A stretch of DNA of 64,000 nucleotides from Pseudomonadota bacterium (GTDB lineage Bacteria > Desulfobacterota > Binatia > Binatales > Binataceae), in assembly GCA_021325355.1 (NCBI GenBank), contig JAJPHI010000024.1, positions 1 through 64,000 of the forward strand, written 5' to 3'. The position numbers and the translations under genes are program-made. The notes beneath the pieces were generated by a model. The model was given only the letters and a program-made list of their open reading frames with translations, had not been told where the DNA came from and made no database searches. Position 1 is the stretch's first letter; every line of letters starts with the position of its first letter. Positions 8,790-17,887 of this stretch are shown one piece after another.

Positions 8790-9161
8790 CACGACACCCC
8801 CATCGCGCGATTGCCCGGGCAACCGCCGCCACCACACTCGCCGAGAAGAACCGAGGCTTTGATTGGCGATTATACCGCCGCTATGCCGAATCGGCCAACG
8901 CTCGCTACCGATTCGTGCGGCTCAACCTCAGCCTTCGGCTGATGCGCTACCAATGGGCCGATACTTGGTGACGTCCGGCCAATTAAGCTGATAAGGACGA
9001 TTAGTCTTTTTGATTTGCTCTAGTTTCGCCCTTTTGAGCCATATTTTAATAAAATAAGATCCTTGCGTTCGTAATGGCGACAAAGGCATAATTTGCGACG
9101 AACTTGGCTAAAGCTGAATTGCGTTGTACTAAAACGGCGAGTATCAGGGAGAAACACAGTT
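8790..9161. other. Intergenic region with AT-rich segment between divergent genes
   Basis: This 370-base gap separates the leftward BNR gene from the rightward cytochrome gene. The left part is GC-rich and contains an open frame ending in TGA at 8970-8972 (forward strand) whose last ~45 codons read like protein (…DWRLYRRYAESAN…) but which has no usable start; it may be chance or a gene remnant. The right part, around 9000-9060, is strikingly AT-rich for this genome and probably carries the promoter of the cytochrome gene. Confidence 0.5.
9063..9092 (+). promoter_or_regulatory. Candidate sigma70-type promoter of the cytochrome gene
   Basis: TTGCGT (9063-9068) and CATAAT (9087-9092) are separated by 18 bases, about 70 bases before the start codon and directly after an AT-rich stretch. 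The -10 matches consensus in five of six positions and the -35 in three. Prediction only. Confidence 0.3.
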
Positions 9162-10580
9162 TTGCGTCACTTATTAGAATCCCGCTTATCAGCATTGCTG
9201 TCCTGCCTCGCGCTCGGACTTGTCTTCGCCCTCTTACCGGATAGCGCGTCCGCGCAATCGCTCCCCCAAGACGAGAATTTCGCCGATTCAGGCGGCACCT
9301 TCTCCAATTTTCAGCCCAACGGACCCACTTCGGAGACCACGGCGTTCTTCTCCAGCCTCGGCACCAACGGACGCACCTGCGAGACCTGCCATCAGCCCGG
9401 CGATGCGTTCGGGTTGAGCATCAGCGATATCACGACCACCTTCAACACCACCGGCGGCACGGATCCGCTGTTCGCAGCGGTGGACGGAGCCGACTGCGTC
9501 GATCAGCCGAACTCGCATAACATGCTGCTGAATCACGGGCTGATTCGCGTGATGCTGCCGATTGCACCCAAAACCTTCGCCGGTAATGTGCCGAACTTCA
9601 CCGTGACGGTGACCAATGACCCGACCAACTGCCAGTTGAACAACCCCAACGTCCAGGCCGCGTGTGTCGCGCAATTCGGCGCCGGCGCGCAGTGCATCTC
9701 TGTCTACCGGCGGCCCCTGCCGGCGACCAATCTGCCGTTCGCCAGCGTTCTGATGTGGGACGGTCGCCAGCCGAGTCCGGCCACCAGAGGCCTCACCGCC
9801 GGCATCAATGGCGTCGCGACCAACGCCGTCAGGGTCCACGAGCAGGGGACCAAGAATCCGACGAGCGCGCAGCTCAGCCAGATTTCCACCTTCCTCGCCG
9901 GCCTCTATACCTCGCAGGAGACCGATAACAACGCTGGTGCGCTGAACGGCAACGGTGCGACCGAATCGGCCGAAACGATGCCTTCGACGCCCTTCAGCTT
10001 CGGCGAGAACGAGGTCAGCAGCACCGGTACCGGCGGCTTTCCCAATTTCAACTCCAACGTTTTCACCTTCTTCAGCGCGTGGTCGAGCCTGACCGGCACC
10101 GACCCGGTCTCGCTGGCGCAGGAATCGATCGCGCGCGGCGAGAACATCTTCAACAACACCACGTTCCGCGCCGGACCGAGTCCCAAGGACGTTTCCACCT
10201 GCAGCGCCTGCCACAACGCATTCAACGTCGGCACGAACTCGGACAATCCGGTCCTCTTTGCCCATCAGGGCTCCGATTCGCCGAACGATCCGACGCTCCA
10301 ACCAGGCAGCTATCTGCCCACCTTTATCGTGACCTGCAACGGTAAGACTTCCGGGACGGCGACCACCGATCCGGGCCGGGCGCTGATTGACGGCAACTGC
10401 GGCGACGTCGAGAAGATCAAGATCCCGACGCTGCACGGCTTGCTGGCGCGTCCGCCGTTCTTCCACAATGGCTCGGCGGCTACGCTCGCGACTTTGGTGA
10501 AGTTCTACAACAACCGGGAGAATATCGGCCTCACCAGCCAGCAGCAGACCGACCTCACGAACTTCCTCGGCGCGCTCTAG
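9162..10580 (+). CDS. Di-heme cytochrome c peroxidase-like exported protein
   Basis: A 472-residue protein with an N-terminal signal peptide (hydrophobic core LSCLALGLVFALL, cleavage probably after SASA) and two c-type heme sites, CETCH (Cys73-His77) and CSACH (Cys347-His351). The wide spacing, the MWDGRQ segment and the C-terminal FHNGSAATL motif place it in the cytochrome c peroxidase/MauG-like superfamily, which act in the periplasm in peroxide reduction or oxidative modification. The start is taken as TTG at 9162, preceded by GGGAG with 10-base spacing; it gives a clean signal peptide, while the longer frame from 9093 would put 23 polar residues before it. Neighbours are a sulfite-oxidase-type enzyme and a YceI protein. 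System II assembly (ccsA, 12 kb away) would attach its hemes. Confidence 0.87.
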   Translation: MRHLLESRLSALLSCLALGLVFALLPDSASAQSLPQDENFADSGGTFSNFQPNGPTSETTAFFSSLGTNGRTCETCHQPGDAFGLSISDITTTFNTTGGTDPLFAAVDGADCVDQPNSHNMLLNHGLIRVMLPIAPKTFAGNVPNFTVTVTNDPTNCQLNNPNVQAACVAQFGAGAQCISVYRRPLPATNLPFASVLMWDGRQPSPATRGLTAGINGVATNAVRVHEQGTKNPTSAQLSQISTFLAGLYTSQETDNNAGALNGNGATESAETMPSTPFSFGENEVSSTGTGGFPNFNSNVFTFFSAWSSLTGTDPVSLAQESIARGENIFNNTTFRAGPSPKDVSTCSACHNAFNVGTNSDNPVLFAHQGSDSPNDPTLQPGSYLPTFIVTCNGKTSGTATTDPGRALIDGNCGDVEKIKIPTLHGLLARPPFFHNGSAATLATLVKFYNNRENIGLTSQQQTDLTNFLGAL

Positions 10581-10636
10581 GCAATCGACCCCGCGCGGCC
10601 CGCGTCGTGTTGACGGGCCCGCGTGGACGATCCCTG

Positions 10637-11674
10637 CTACGCGCGATCAACCTGTATGCGGAGCTGCGGCTGGCCGCTCATCCCGGCCCCCATCTGCGGA
10701 TCGGACGGCGGCTGCGTCGTGCCGTTCCCGTCAGTCGCGCGCACGCGAATCGTATAATCACCCGCTCGCGGCGGTGCGAAATGATACTTCCAGACCGTCC
10801 AGACGTAGGGCGACGCATTGCTGATGATCTGCGCGAGAGACCAATTGCGGCCGCCGTCGGGCGAGACTTCCACCCGTTTGATTCCGGACGGTCCGGCCAG
10901 CGCCCATCCGTAGATATCGGTCGGACCGCTGACCCGGGCCGTCGTCCGCAGTGACAAAATGTCGAGAATTCCGCCTGAGGGGCGCGGCGAAAAGAAACCC
11001 GAATTGACCTTGCGCCAGGCCTCGTCACTCCATCCGCGCGCTTCCCAGTAGCCCTGGTATTCGTGGTCGATGAATTCTATCTCGGTGAGCCACTTCGGCT
11101 GCTTCATCCCGTATTTGCCCGGGATAAAGATCCGCACCGGAAAGCCGTGAGCGGAGGGCAGTGCGACGCCATTCATCAGATACGGCATCCAGTTCTCCTC
11201 GCGGATGATCTCGCTCAGCGGCACGCTGGTGTAGTACCCGTCGGCCGCGCGCATCAGGGCGAATTTCGCCTGCGGGCGGATACCCGCCTCGTCGAGAATG
11301 GGTTTAAGGCGCGTGCCGGTCCATCGCGCAGTGCTAATCGCGTCGCCGTCCGGCGGGTTCGAGATACATTCGAGGGTGAGTACCTGAGTGATCGCGGGCA
11401 GGCGCCTGATTTCCGCGTATGTCAGGATTCGCGGATGGTTGACCAGCCCGTGGATCTTAAGTGTCCATTGGGCCGGATCAATCGCCGGCGTCCCGCTGTA
11501 GGACGTCACATAGAACCGCTCGTTGGGCGTCAGGCCGCCGAACCGCGCCGTGGCGGTTTCGGTTCCATCGGTCGCCGAAAGAACGTTCGTCAGCGGGATA
11601 CTCGCGAGCGCCGCAGTGGTGCCGGCGAGCGCGAGAAACCGTCGGCGCGAAAGACCCGGTCGGCGAAGCTGCAT
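10637..11674 (-). CDS. Tat-exported molybdopterin-dependent oxidoreductase, sulfite oxidase family
   Basis: A 345-residue enzyme with a twin-arginine leader (SRRRFLALAG at residues 9-18), so it is exported folded to the periplasm. The molybdopterin domain contains TLECISNP, whose Cys103 is the expected Mo ligand; GFPVRIFIPGKYGMKQPKWL follows, and the C-terminal third (TDIYGWALAGPSGIKRVEVS, DGGRNW) is the Mo-co dimerisation domain. This matches the sulfite oxidase/SorA-YedY superfamily, but the true electron donor is not determined by sequence: sulfite, methionine sulfoxide and other substrates are all used in the family. It converges on the di-heme cytochrome gene, which is a plausible electron partner (inference), and diverges from the YceI gene. 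Confidence 0.88.
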   Translation of the reverse strand: MQLRRPGLSRRRFLALAGTTAALASIPLTNVLSATDGTETATARFGGLTPNERFYVTSYSGTPAIDPAQWTLKIHGLVNHPRILTYAEIRRLPAITQVLTLECISNPPDGDAISTARWTGTRLKPILDEAGIRPQAKFALMRAADGYYTSVPLSEIIREENWMPYLMNGVALPSAHGFPVRIFIPGKYGMKQPKWLTEIEFIDHEYQGYWEARGWSDEAWRKVNSGFFSPRPSGGILDILSLRTTARVSGPTDIYGWALAGPSGIKRVEVSPDGGRNWSLAQIISNASPYVWTVWKYHFAPPRAGDYTIRVRATDGNGTTQPPSDPQMGAGMSGQPQLRIQVDRA

Positions 11675-11796
11675 AACTCAAACACCCTCCATGGCAGATA
11701 CGCTAGGCGCGCGGCAAACGGACCAATTGCACGTTCGCGGCCACCGCCGGATAAGTCTGCGGTTGACGAGGGAAAGCCGCGGCACGATACTGCCGC

Positions 11797-12390
11797 GTGC
11801 GCAAAACTTTTTTATGTCTCCTCGCCTGGCTCTGCGTCCTCACGACCGTTCAGGCCCAAGCGCCGTCGACCGTGCCAATTTTTGCCTTTGACAAGACCCA
11901 GAGTTCGATCCGCTTTCACGTTGATGCTTCGGTGACGATCGACGGTACCTTCGACCGATGGGACGCGCGCCTGACCTTCGCCTCGCCGCTGGCCAGCTCG
12001 GCCGTTCTCGAGATCAAGGCCTACGCGGACAGTGTGAATACCGGCAGCAGTCTGAAGGACAACACCCTCAAGGGCGCGGATTTTTTCGACGCCCGGAACA
12101 ATCCTTATATCACCTTTGAGTCCACCAGGGTCGCGCAAACCGGTCCGGCGACCTTCGAGGTCGATGGCAACTTCACGATTCGCGGCGTGACCAAAGCCGA
12201 AAAACTGCGCCTGACCGTGTCGGGACGCGGCACCGGCCAGGGCCATATCGATGGGACTATGGGGTTCAACCGCCAGGACTACGGCATGAACAGCGGCATC
12301 CCGTTTATCCGCATCGCCAACGAGGTCGAGGTAACGATCAATCTCTACGGCAGGCGGATCGCCGGCCCCCCGGTGGAATTCAAGCAGTAG
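11797..12390 (+). CDS. YceI family exported protein
   Basis: A 197-residue protein with a signal peptide (FLCLLAWLCVLTTVQAQA) and the YceI lipocalin-like beta-barrel, visible in DKTQSSIRFHVDA, LKGADFFDARNNPYITFES and the C-terminal FIRIANEVEVTINL. The family binds isoprenoid quinones or other lipophilic ligands in the periplasm and often sits with cytochromes. A GTG at 11797 is used as start because it places the signal peptide at the extreme N-terminus. Located between the molybdoenzyme (divergent, 122 bases apart) and gnd (convergent, 11 bases apart). Together with the two previous genes it suggests a small periplasmic electron-transfer set. Confidence 0.88.
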   Translation: MRKTFLCLLAWLCVLTTVQAQAPSTVPIFAFDKTQSSIRFHVDASVTIDGTFDRWDARLTFASPLASSAVLEIKAYADSVNTGSSLKDNTLKGADFFDARNNPYITFESTRVAQTGPATFEVDGNFTIRGVTKAEKLRLTVSGRGTGQGHIDGTMGFNRQDYGMNSGIPFIRIANEVEVTINLYGRRIAGPPVEFKQ

Positions 12391-12401
12391 GCGGCCGCCC
12401 G

Positions 12402-13418
12402 CTACTTGTCGGGCTTCTCAAGATGGCCGCCGAACTCGTAGCGCATCGCCGAGAGAATCCGGTTCTGGAAATCCGCCTGGCCGCGTGAACTGAAACGTTC
12501 GTACAGCGCACTCGACAGCACCGGCGCGGGCACCGCCTCATCGATCGCGGCTTTGATCGTCCAGCGTCCTTCGCCCGAATCGGAAACGCGGCCGCCGAAG
12601 TCCTTGAGCGCCGGATCATGCAGCAGGGCGGCCGCCGTCAGATCGAGCAGCCACGAGGCGATCACGCTGCCGCGGCGCCACACTTCCGTGATATCGGCCA
12701 GGTTGAAATCATATTGGTAATGCTCGGGGTCGCGCAGCGGAGTGGTCTCGGCGTCGGCCGCATGTACCGACTTGCCAACGTTGGCATGACGCAGAATCCC
12801 CAGACCTTCGGCATAGGCGGCCATCAGGCCATACTCGATACCGTTGTGGACCATTTTCACAAAATGACCGGCGCCACTCGCTCCGCAATGGAGATAGCCC
12901 TGCTCCGCCGTACCGCCGACCTGGTCGCGGCCGGGCGTTGACGCGATCTCACCCTTGCCGGGGGCCAACGCGGCGAAAATCGGATCGAGATGGCGCACCG
13001 CCGCTTCCGGGCCGCCGATCATCAGACAATAGCCGCGCTCGAGTCCCCATACGCCGCCGCTGGTGCCGACGTCGAGGTACTGAATCCCGCTCGTGGCGAG
13101 CTCCTTCGCCCGCCGGATATCGTCGATATAGTAGGAGTTGCCGCCGTCAATCAGGATATCGCCCGATTCCAGATGCGGCCTGATCTCGGCGATAGTGCTA
13201 TCGACCACGGCCGCCGGCACCATCATCCATACCGCTCGCGGTCGAGCCATTTTTTTGACCAGTTCGCCAATTGACGCCGCCCCGATGGCCTTCTCGCGGC
13301 TCAGCTCCTCGACCGCCTTGGCGGCCATGTCGAAGACCACGCACTGATGGCCGCGATGAAGCAGGCGGCGCACCATGTTCGAGCCCATCCGTCCGAGTCC
13401 GATCATGCCGAGTTCCAT
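12402..13418 (-). CDS. gnd: 6-phosphogluconate dehydrogenase (decarboxylating), short form
   Basis: A 338-residue enzyme that oxidises and decarboxylates 6-phosphogluconate to ribulose 5-phosphate. The N-terminal Rossmann fold starts with GLGRMGSNM (residues 6-14); [24 protein letters not shown] and the catalytic [13 protein letters not shown] motif follow. The length of about 330 residues and the GGVWG loop mark the short, often NAD-preferring GndA/YqeC-type enzymes rather than the 470-residue NADP form. The ATG at 13418 has an AGAGG ribosome-binding site, so the 17-residue N-terminal extension in the longer frame was rejected. No zwf or pgl is adjacent. Confidence 0.92.
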   Translation of the reverse strand: MELGMIGLGRMGSNMVRRLLHRGHQCVVFDMAAKAVEELSREKAIGAASIGELVKKMARPRAVWMMVPAAVVDSTIAEIRPHLESGDILIDGGNSYYIDDIRRAKELATSGIQYLDVGTSGGVWGLERGYCLMIGGPEAAVRHLDPIFAALAPGKGEIASTPGRDQVGGTAEQGYLHCGASGAGHFVKMVHNGIEYGLMAAYAEGLGILRHANVGKSVHAADAETTPLRDPEHYQYDFNLADITEVWRRGSVIASWLLDLTAAALLHDPALKDFGGRVSDSGEGRWTIKAAIDEAVPAPVLSSALYERFSSRGQADFQNRILSAMRYEFGGHLEKPDK

Positions 13419-13517
13419 AAGAACCTCTTTTCCTCGATCCATGCTCCCGCGCGGCGCCACGGCATTCAACTGCGCTTGGAGTAGCGAACCGGAACTGGCG
13501 AAAACGGCTAGCGCTGA

Positions 13518-14819
13518 TTAGATTTTGCGATCGCCGGCGGCGAGCGCCGCGTAACTCACCAGGCCGACCCCGTAAATCAGGGCAATCAGGTAGAAGATCG
13601 CGGCGAATGATCCGGTCGTCTGCAGCACGAATCCGGCCGCCGCCACGCCGACGATTCCCGGCAGCGTCGCGAAGGTGTTCGAGAGGCCCATCAGGATACC
13701 CGCATAGCGCGGAGCAACGTCGAGATGGTTGGTCGCAAAGCCGCCGGTACCCAGTCCCGTACCCGCCAGCGACAGCGTGGCCAGCGCCACTGCTGCGGCA
13801 GCCGAATGGATCGAGGGCAATGCCAGCAGGGGTAGCGCGCCTACCGTGAACGCCGCACTCTGCATCAGCTTGCGCACCGCACCAAGCGTGAGACCGCGCC
13901 GATGATGCAGCCGGTCAGCGATCCATCCGCTCAAATTCTGCACGATGAACGCAGCGATATAGGGAATGACCGAAAATGTGCCCAATCGCGCCATCGGCAC
14001 CGCGAACTCATGATGCAGATAGCTCGGCAGCCACAGCAGAATGATATAGAAGCCGAAATTGTTGCACAGATGGGCCAGCACGATCGCCCATACCGCCTTC
14101 TCGCTCAGGATCGCTGTCCAGGGCACGGCCGTGGCCAACGGCGCGTCGGGACGACCAGCCTCGATCCAGGCGAGCTCGGCGGGTGAGACGCCGTCACAAT
14201 CTTCGGGCGCGTCGGCGGCTTTAAGCGCCCAGGCGGCGATCCAGATAATCCCGGCGGCGCCCGAGAGATAAAAAACCGCCTGCCAGCCCAGGTGAATAAC
14301 GATGAGCGGGCTGACCAGCAGGGCGATGATCGTGCCGAAAGCCGTACCGCTGAAGTGCAGTGAGATCGAGCGCGCGCGTTCGGGCGTGGGAATCCACCGC
14401 GCCACCAGACTGTGCACCGCCGGAAAGTTGAGCGCCTCGCCCGCGCCCAAAGCCGCGCGCATCGCGAGCAGCGCCCCGAACGAGAGCGCTGCCGCCGGCG
14501 GCGTCAACATGGTTGCCGCCGACCACAGAGCCACCCCCGCGAGCAGCACGCGTTTGCCGCCCAGCCGATCGGCCATCCATCCACCGAGCATCTGCGGCCA
14601 CAGGTAACCCCAGAAAAACGCCGAGAGCACGAGGCCGCGCTGAACTGCGTCGTAATCGTGATCGTGGGCCAGCGGAATTATGGCGATCGAAATATTGACC
14701 CGGTCGATGTAGCAGAGCGCCGTAGCCAGCGCGAACAGCAGGACGATCGTGTAACGCCGCGGCCACGAAGCCGTGCCGGATAGCGCTCCCACGGTGCCTG
14801 CGGGCGACGCCGACGCCAT
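13518..14819 (-). CDS. MFS transporter, anion:cation symporter (ACS)-like
   Basis: A 433-residue inner-membrane carrier with about 12 hydrophobic segments in two halves separated by a charged loop around residues 205-230. The first helix ends in CYIDRVNISIAI, a signature of the ACS family (Pht/glucarate/hexuronate type), and loop 2-3 has the MFS motif GGWMADRLGGKRVL. It probably imports an organic anion by proton or sodium symport; the substrate is not identifiable. The gene lies about 100 bases upstream of gnd on the same strand and 94 bases downstream of the XRE regulator gene, so regulation by that repressor is possible. Confidence 0.9.
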   Translation of the reverse strand: MASASPAGTVGALSGTASWPRRYTIVLLFALATALCYIDRVNISIAIIPLAHDHDYDAVQRGLVLSAFFWGYLWPQMLGGWMADRLGGKRVLLAGVALWSAATMLTPPAAALSFGALLAMRAALGAGEALNFPAVHSLVARWIPTPERARSISLHFSGTAFGTIIALLVSPLIVIHLGWQAVFYLSGAAGIIWIAAWALKAADAPEDCDGVSPAELAWIEAGRPDAPLATAVPWTAILSEKAVWAIVLAHLCNNFGFYIILLWLPSYLHHEFAVPMARLGTFSVIPYIAAFIVQNLSGWIADRLHHRRGLTLGAVRKLMQSAAFTVGALPLLALPSIHSAAAAVALATLSLAGTGLGTGGFATNHLDVAPRYAGILMGLSNTFATLPGIVGVAAAGFVLQTTGSFAAIFYLIALIYGVGLVSYAALAAGDRKI

Positions 14820-14913
14820 CGGCGCAGCCTAGCGAGACTGGCCCGCATTGTACAATCGCAGGCCGCATGCCCAGGACTCGAAACAGCGCTCGACCCGGAG
14901 CGCGAGCAATCGT

Positions 14914-15342
14914 TCAGCGGCCGAGGGCGTGCCGAATCGTGTTCAGGATGTAAATAAAGTCGCGCGGCGATCGCACCTCTCCGAGCTTGTTGATCTGGGC
15001 AAGGACGTTCATCTCGGCAGCGGAGATTCCATGCAGCCGCCGCAGGCGCTCGTCGCGGCGAAATTCCTCCCACGCTCCACGCCGTGAAGCGGGCGCCCCC
15101 GCGACGAGGCTGACCGCGCCCGGATGGGCCAGGAAGAACAATTCCCGCTGTTCGAGTCCCAGTACCTCGGCCAGCCGAGCGATGACCTTGACCGACGGGC
15201 GGCGCTTGCCGGCTTCCAGGTGTCCGACATACGGCGTGGAAGTTTTGATGCGTCGCGCGACTTCCTGCTGGGTTAGGTCCAATTTACGACGCCGTTCACG
15301 GACAACCTGGCCAAACGTCTGCGCCCCTGTTTTTCGTGCCAT
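14914..15342 (-). CDS. XRE family helix-turn-helix transcriptional regulator
   Basis: A 142-residue DNA-binding protein. The N-terminal HTH_3 domain spans roughly residues 10-65, with FGQVVRERRRKLDLTQQEVARRIKTS, the recognition-helix region TPYVGHLEAGKRRPS and the LAEVLGLE end. The C-terminal half (residues 75-142) is polar and not recognised; it may mediate dimerisation. The start ATG is the first of the frame. It is placed upstream of the MFS gene on the same strand. The 245-base region before it holds an inverted CTGAAAT/ATTTCAG pair that might be its own operator. Confidence 0.88.
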   Translation of the reverse strand: MARKTGAQTFGQVVRERRRKLDLTQQEVARRIKTSTPYVGHLEAGKRRPSVKVIARLAEVLGLEQRELFFLAHPGAVSLVAGAPASRRGAWEEFRRDERLRRLHGISAAEMNVLAQINKLGEVRSPRDFIYILNTIRHALGR

Positions 15343-15587
15343 CTCTACCGTGCCTGAAATAGACTCAGACAGCCTGACGTAACAAAAGCGGCGGCGATTT
15401 CAGTCTGACGACTCGTGCATAGCAGAACTCGGTTCTCGTCAGCGAAAGCATGCCACATGCAGGCTCCTCAACTTATTGCTTCTATATTAACTCAAAAGCT
15501 GCGCCGGAATGCAATCACCGACGTGAAGCAATCATGAGGCCGATCCAGGCCTACAAAATGTATGGCGAAGATGTAGGAGAAAAAGAT

Positions 15588-16751
15588 TCAATACGATCGC
15601 GGCAGCATCAGTACGTGCTCGCTGATGGTGTTCAGCACCATCTCCTGCGACACCGGCGCAATCTTGGTCAGACGGCACTCGCGAAAAAAGCGCTCGACAT
15701 CATATTCCTGCATATAGCCGTACCCGCCGAGCGTTTGCACGGCGCGATCGCACGCCTCGAAACCGGCATCGGCAGCGCGCAGCTTCGCCATGTTGGCCTC
15801 GGGTCCGCACGGTTTGCCGTGATCGAACAACCAGGCGGCTTTTAGTACCATTAGCTGCGCTACTTCGAGTTTCGAGTAGCTGTCGGCCAGCGGATGCGCG
15901 ATTGCCTGATTCTGCCCGATCGGCCGCCCGAAGACGATGCGCTCCTTGGCATACTTGACCGCGCGGTCGAGCGCCGACCGGCCCATCCCGACCGCTTCGG
16001 ATGCAACGAGGATACGCTCGGGATTGAGACCATCGATCAGGATGCGAAACCCGCCGCCTTCCTTGCCGACCATGTCGGCGGCCGAAACCTTCAGGTTGTC
16101 GATGAACAGCATGTTGGTATCGACCGCGTGCCGCCCGAGCTTGTGCAGCTCGCGCACCTCGACCGCGTTGCGATCGATATCGGCGAAGAAGAGCGTCATC
16201 CCATCGGTTTTCTTGGTCACCTGCTCGATCGGCGTCGTGCGGGTCAGCAGCAGCATCTTGCTCGACTCGCGGGCCTTGGTGATAAAGACCTTGCGGCCGT
16301 TCACGATATAGTTATCGCCCTCGCGCCGCGCGAAGGTCTTGATATGCGTGATATCGTTGCCGGCGTCCGGTTCGGTCACCGCGAACGAGACGTGCAGATT
16401 GCCGCTGATCGCTCCCGGCAGATGGCGCCGCTTGAGGTCTTCCGAGCCGTGCTTGACGAGTGGCATCAGGCCGAACATCCCCAGATGGATCGCGCTCGCC
16501 GCGTTCATTGCGCCGTGATACGCCACTTCACCCATCAGCAGCGCCGCCTCCGTGATCCCGAGGCCGCTGCCGCCGTACTCTTCCGGGATCGCGATACCGA
16601 GATAGCCGGCCTCGCCGATCGCCTTGTAGAATTCGTGCGGGAACTCGTGGCGCTGATCATGCTCGCGCCAGTAGTCATCGGGAAAACGCTGGCATAGCGC
16701 TCGCACGCCGCGCAGTAGATCCTGTTGCGCCTCGGTCAGGTCAAAGTCCAT
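15588..16751 (-). CDS. Acyl-CoA dehydrogenase family protein
   Basis: A 387-residue FAD flavoprotein that introduces a 2,3-double bond in an acyl-CoA thioester and passes electrons to ETF. The N-terminal helical domain is followed by the FAD/substrate segment FAVTEPDAGND (residues 123-133), a beta domain, and the C-terminal four-helix domain with LGGYGYMQEYDVERFFRE. Medium-chain enzymes use the Glu in a late YEG motif; here that stretch reads IAPVSQEM, without it, while Glu245 in GLNPERIL corresponds to the base used by isovaleryl- and long-chain-type enzymes (family knowledge plus alignment by eye). Preceded by a good candidate promoter and transcribed independently of hemB. Confidence 0.92.
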   Translation of the reverse strand: MDFDLTEAQQDLLRGVRALCQRFPDDYWREHDQRHEFPHEFYKAIGEAGYLGIAIPEEYGGSGLGITEAALLMGEVAYHGAMNAASAIHLGMFGLMPLVKHGSEDLKRRHLPGAISGNLHVSFAVTEPDAGNDITHIKTFARREGDNYIVNGRKVFITKARESSKMLLLTRTTPIEQVTKKTDGMTLFFADIDRNAVEVRELHKLGRHAVDTNMLFIDNLKVSAADMVGKEGGGFRILIDGLNPERILVASEAVGMGRSALDRAVKYAKERIVFGRPIGQNQAIAHPLADSYSKLEVAQLMVLKAAWLFDHGKPCGPEANMAKLRAADAGFEACDRAVQTLGGYGYMQEYDVERFFRECRLTKIAPVSQEMVLNTISEHVLMLPRSY

Positions 16752-16790
16752 CGCTCACCGTCCGGGTTTGGATGATGCGGTCCGGGACCG

Positions 16791-16819
16791 ATTATGCCGG
16801 GCAGGCGCGGATTTTTCCA
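16791..16819 (-). promoter_or_regulatory. Candidate sigma70 promoter of the acyl-CoA dehydrogenase gene
   Basis: On the minus strand TGGAAA (16814-16819) and CATAAT (16791-16796) are separated by exactly 17 bases, about 40 bases upstream of the start codon. The -35 matches TTGACA at four and the -10 matches TATAAT at five positions. Confidence 0.42.
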
Positions 16820-16848
16820 CGTGATCGCCGGTCAGGCCAAAGCGCCGG

Positions 16849-17820
16849 TCAGCGCAACGACTGCGCAACCCGGGTCGCGAAGTAGGTCAGGATGAGGTCG
16901 GCGCCGGCGCGCTTGATCGCAGTCAGCACTTCGAGGGTCGCGCGTTCCTCGTCCATCCAGCCGTTTATTCCCGCCGCGCGGATCATCGCGTACTCGCCGG
17001 ATACATTGTAGGCCGCGATCGGCACGTTGAACTCGGTTTTCGCCCGGTAGATCAGATCGAGATAGGCCAGCGCCGGCTTGACCATCACGATATCCGCGCC
17101 CTCGTCAAGGTCGAGGGCAATCTCGCGCATCGCCTCGTCGCCGTTCGGCGGATCCATCTGATACGAACGCCGATCGCCGAACTGCGGCGCGGATTCCGCC
17201 GCTTCGCGAAACGGACCGTAAAAGGCCGACGCGAACTTCGCCGAATACGCCATGATCGGGATATGGCTCGCGCCTTCGCGGTCGAGCGCGCTGCGGATAG
17301 CGCCGACCCGTCCGTCCATCATGTCCGACGGCGCAACCATGTCCGCTCCCGCCCGCACGTGCGACAGGGCCTCGCGGACGAGCAGCTCCAGCGACGCGTC
17401 ATTGTCGACCTCGCGCCCCTTGATCAGGCCGCAATGGCCGTGGTCGGTGTATTCGCACATGCATACGTCGGTGATAATCACCAGACCCGGCACGTGCTCC
17501 TTGATCTCGCGGATTGCTCGTTGCACCTCGCCGTTGTCGTCCCACGCGGCGCTGCCGAGCGCGTCCTTATGCGAGGGAATGCCGAACAGGATGATCGCGG
17601 GGACGCCGGCGTCGCGGGTGGCGCGCGCCTCGCGCACCACCTGATCGACCGAAAGCTGCGCCACCCCGGGCATCGCCGCGACCGGCTTGCGCACGTCGCG
17701 TCCCGGGCAGACGAAAAACGGCTGGATAAAGTCATCCGGCGCCAACCGCGTCTCGCGCACCATCCGGCGCAGCGTCTCCGTGCGCCGCAAACGTCGTGGT
17801 CGATTGATTGGAAACGCCAT
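16849..17820 (-). CDS. hemB: Delta-aminolevulinic acid dehydratase (porphobilinogen synthase)
   Basis: Condenses two 5-aminolevulinate molecules to porphobilinogen in the cytoplasm. The 323-residue length is typical. The cysteine-rich zinc site [13 protein letters not shown] provides Cys120, Cys122 and Cys130; the Schiff-base lysines are Lys195 in [13 protein letters not shown] and Lys248 in MVKPA. The presence of all three cysteines predicts a zinc-dependent rather than a purely magnesium-dependent enzyme. Last gene of the leftward tetrapyrrole cluster, 67 bases after the stop of cobA-hemD. Confidence 0.96.
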   Translation of the reverse strand: MAFPINRPRRLRRTETLRRMVRETRLAPDDFIQPFFVCPGRDVRKPVAAMPGVAQLSVDQVVREARATRDAGVPAIILFGIPSHKDALGSAAWDDNGEVQRAIREIKEHVPGLVIITDVCMCEYTDHGHCGLIKGREVDNDASLELLVREALSHVRAGADMVAPSDMMDGRVGAIRSALDREGASHIPIMAYSAKFASAFYGPFREAAESAPQFGDRRSYQMDPPNGDEAMREIALDLDEGADIVMVKPALAYLDLIYRAKTEFNVPIAAYNVSGEYAMIRAAGINGWMDEERATLEVLTAIKRAGADLILTYFATRVAQSLR

Positions 17821-17887
17821 AGAGGGTCACCCCGCCGCCGCGAGTCTATACGTCACTATAGTTCAGGAGCGCCGCGATGCGGAATTC

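Noticed and set aside
9288-10466. Leftward 390-codon frame opposite the di-heme cytochrome
   Set aside because: The forward strand has a signal peptide and two CxxCH motifs; the antisense product is Gly/Arg-rich with no motif.
10581-10636. GC-rich imperfect hairpin between the cytochrome and sulfite-oxidase-type genes
   Set aside because: Pairing needs bulges and there is no T run, so a terminator cannot be claimed.
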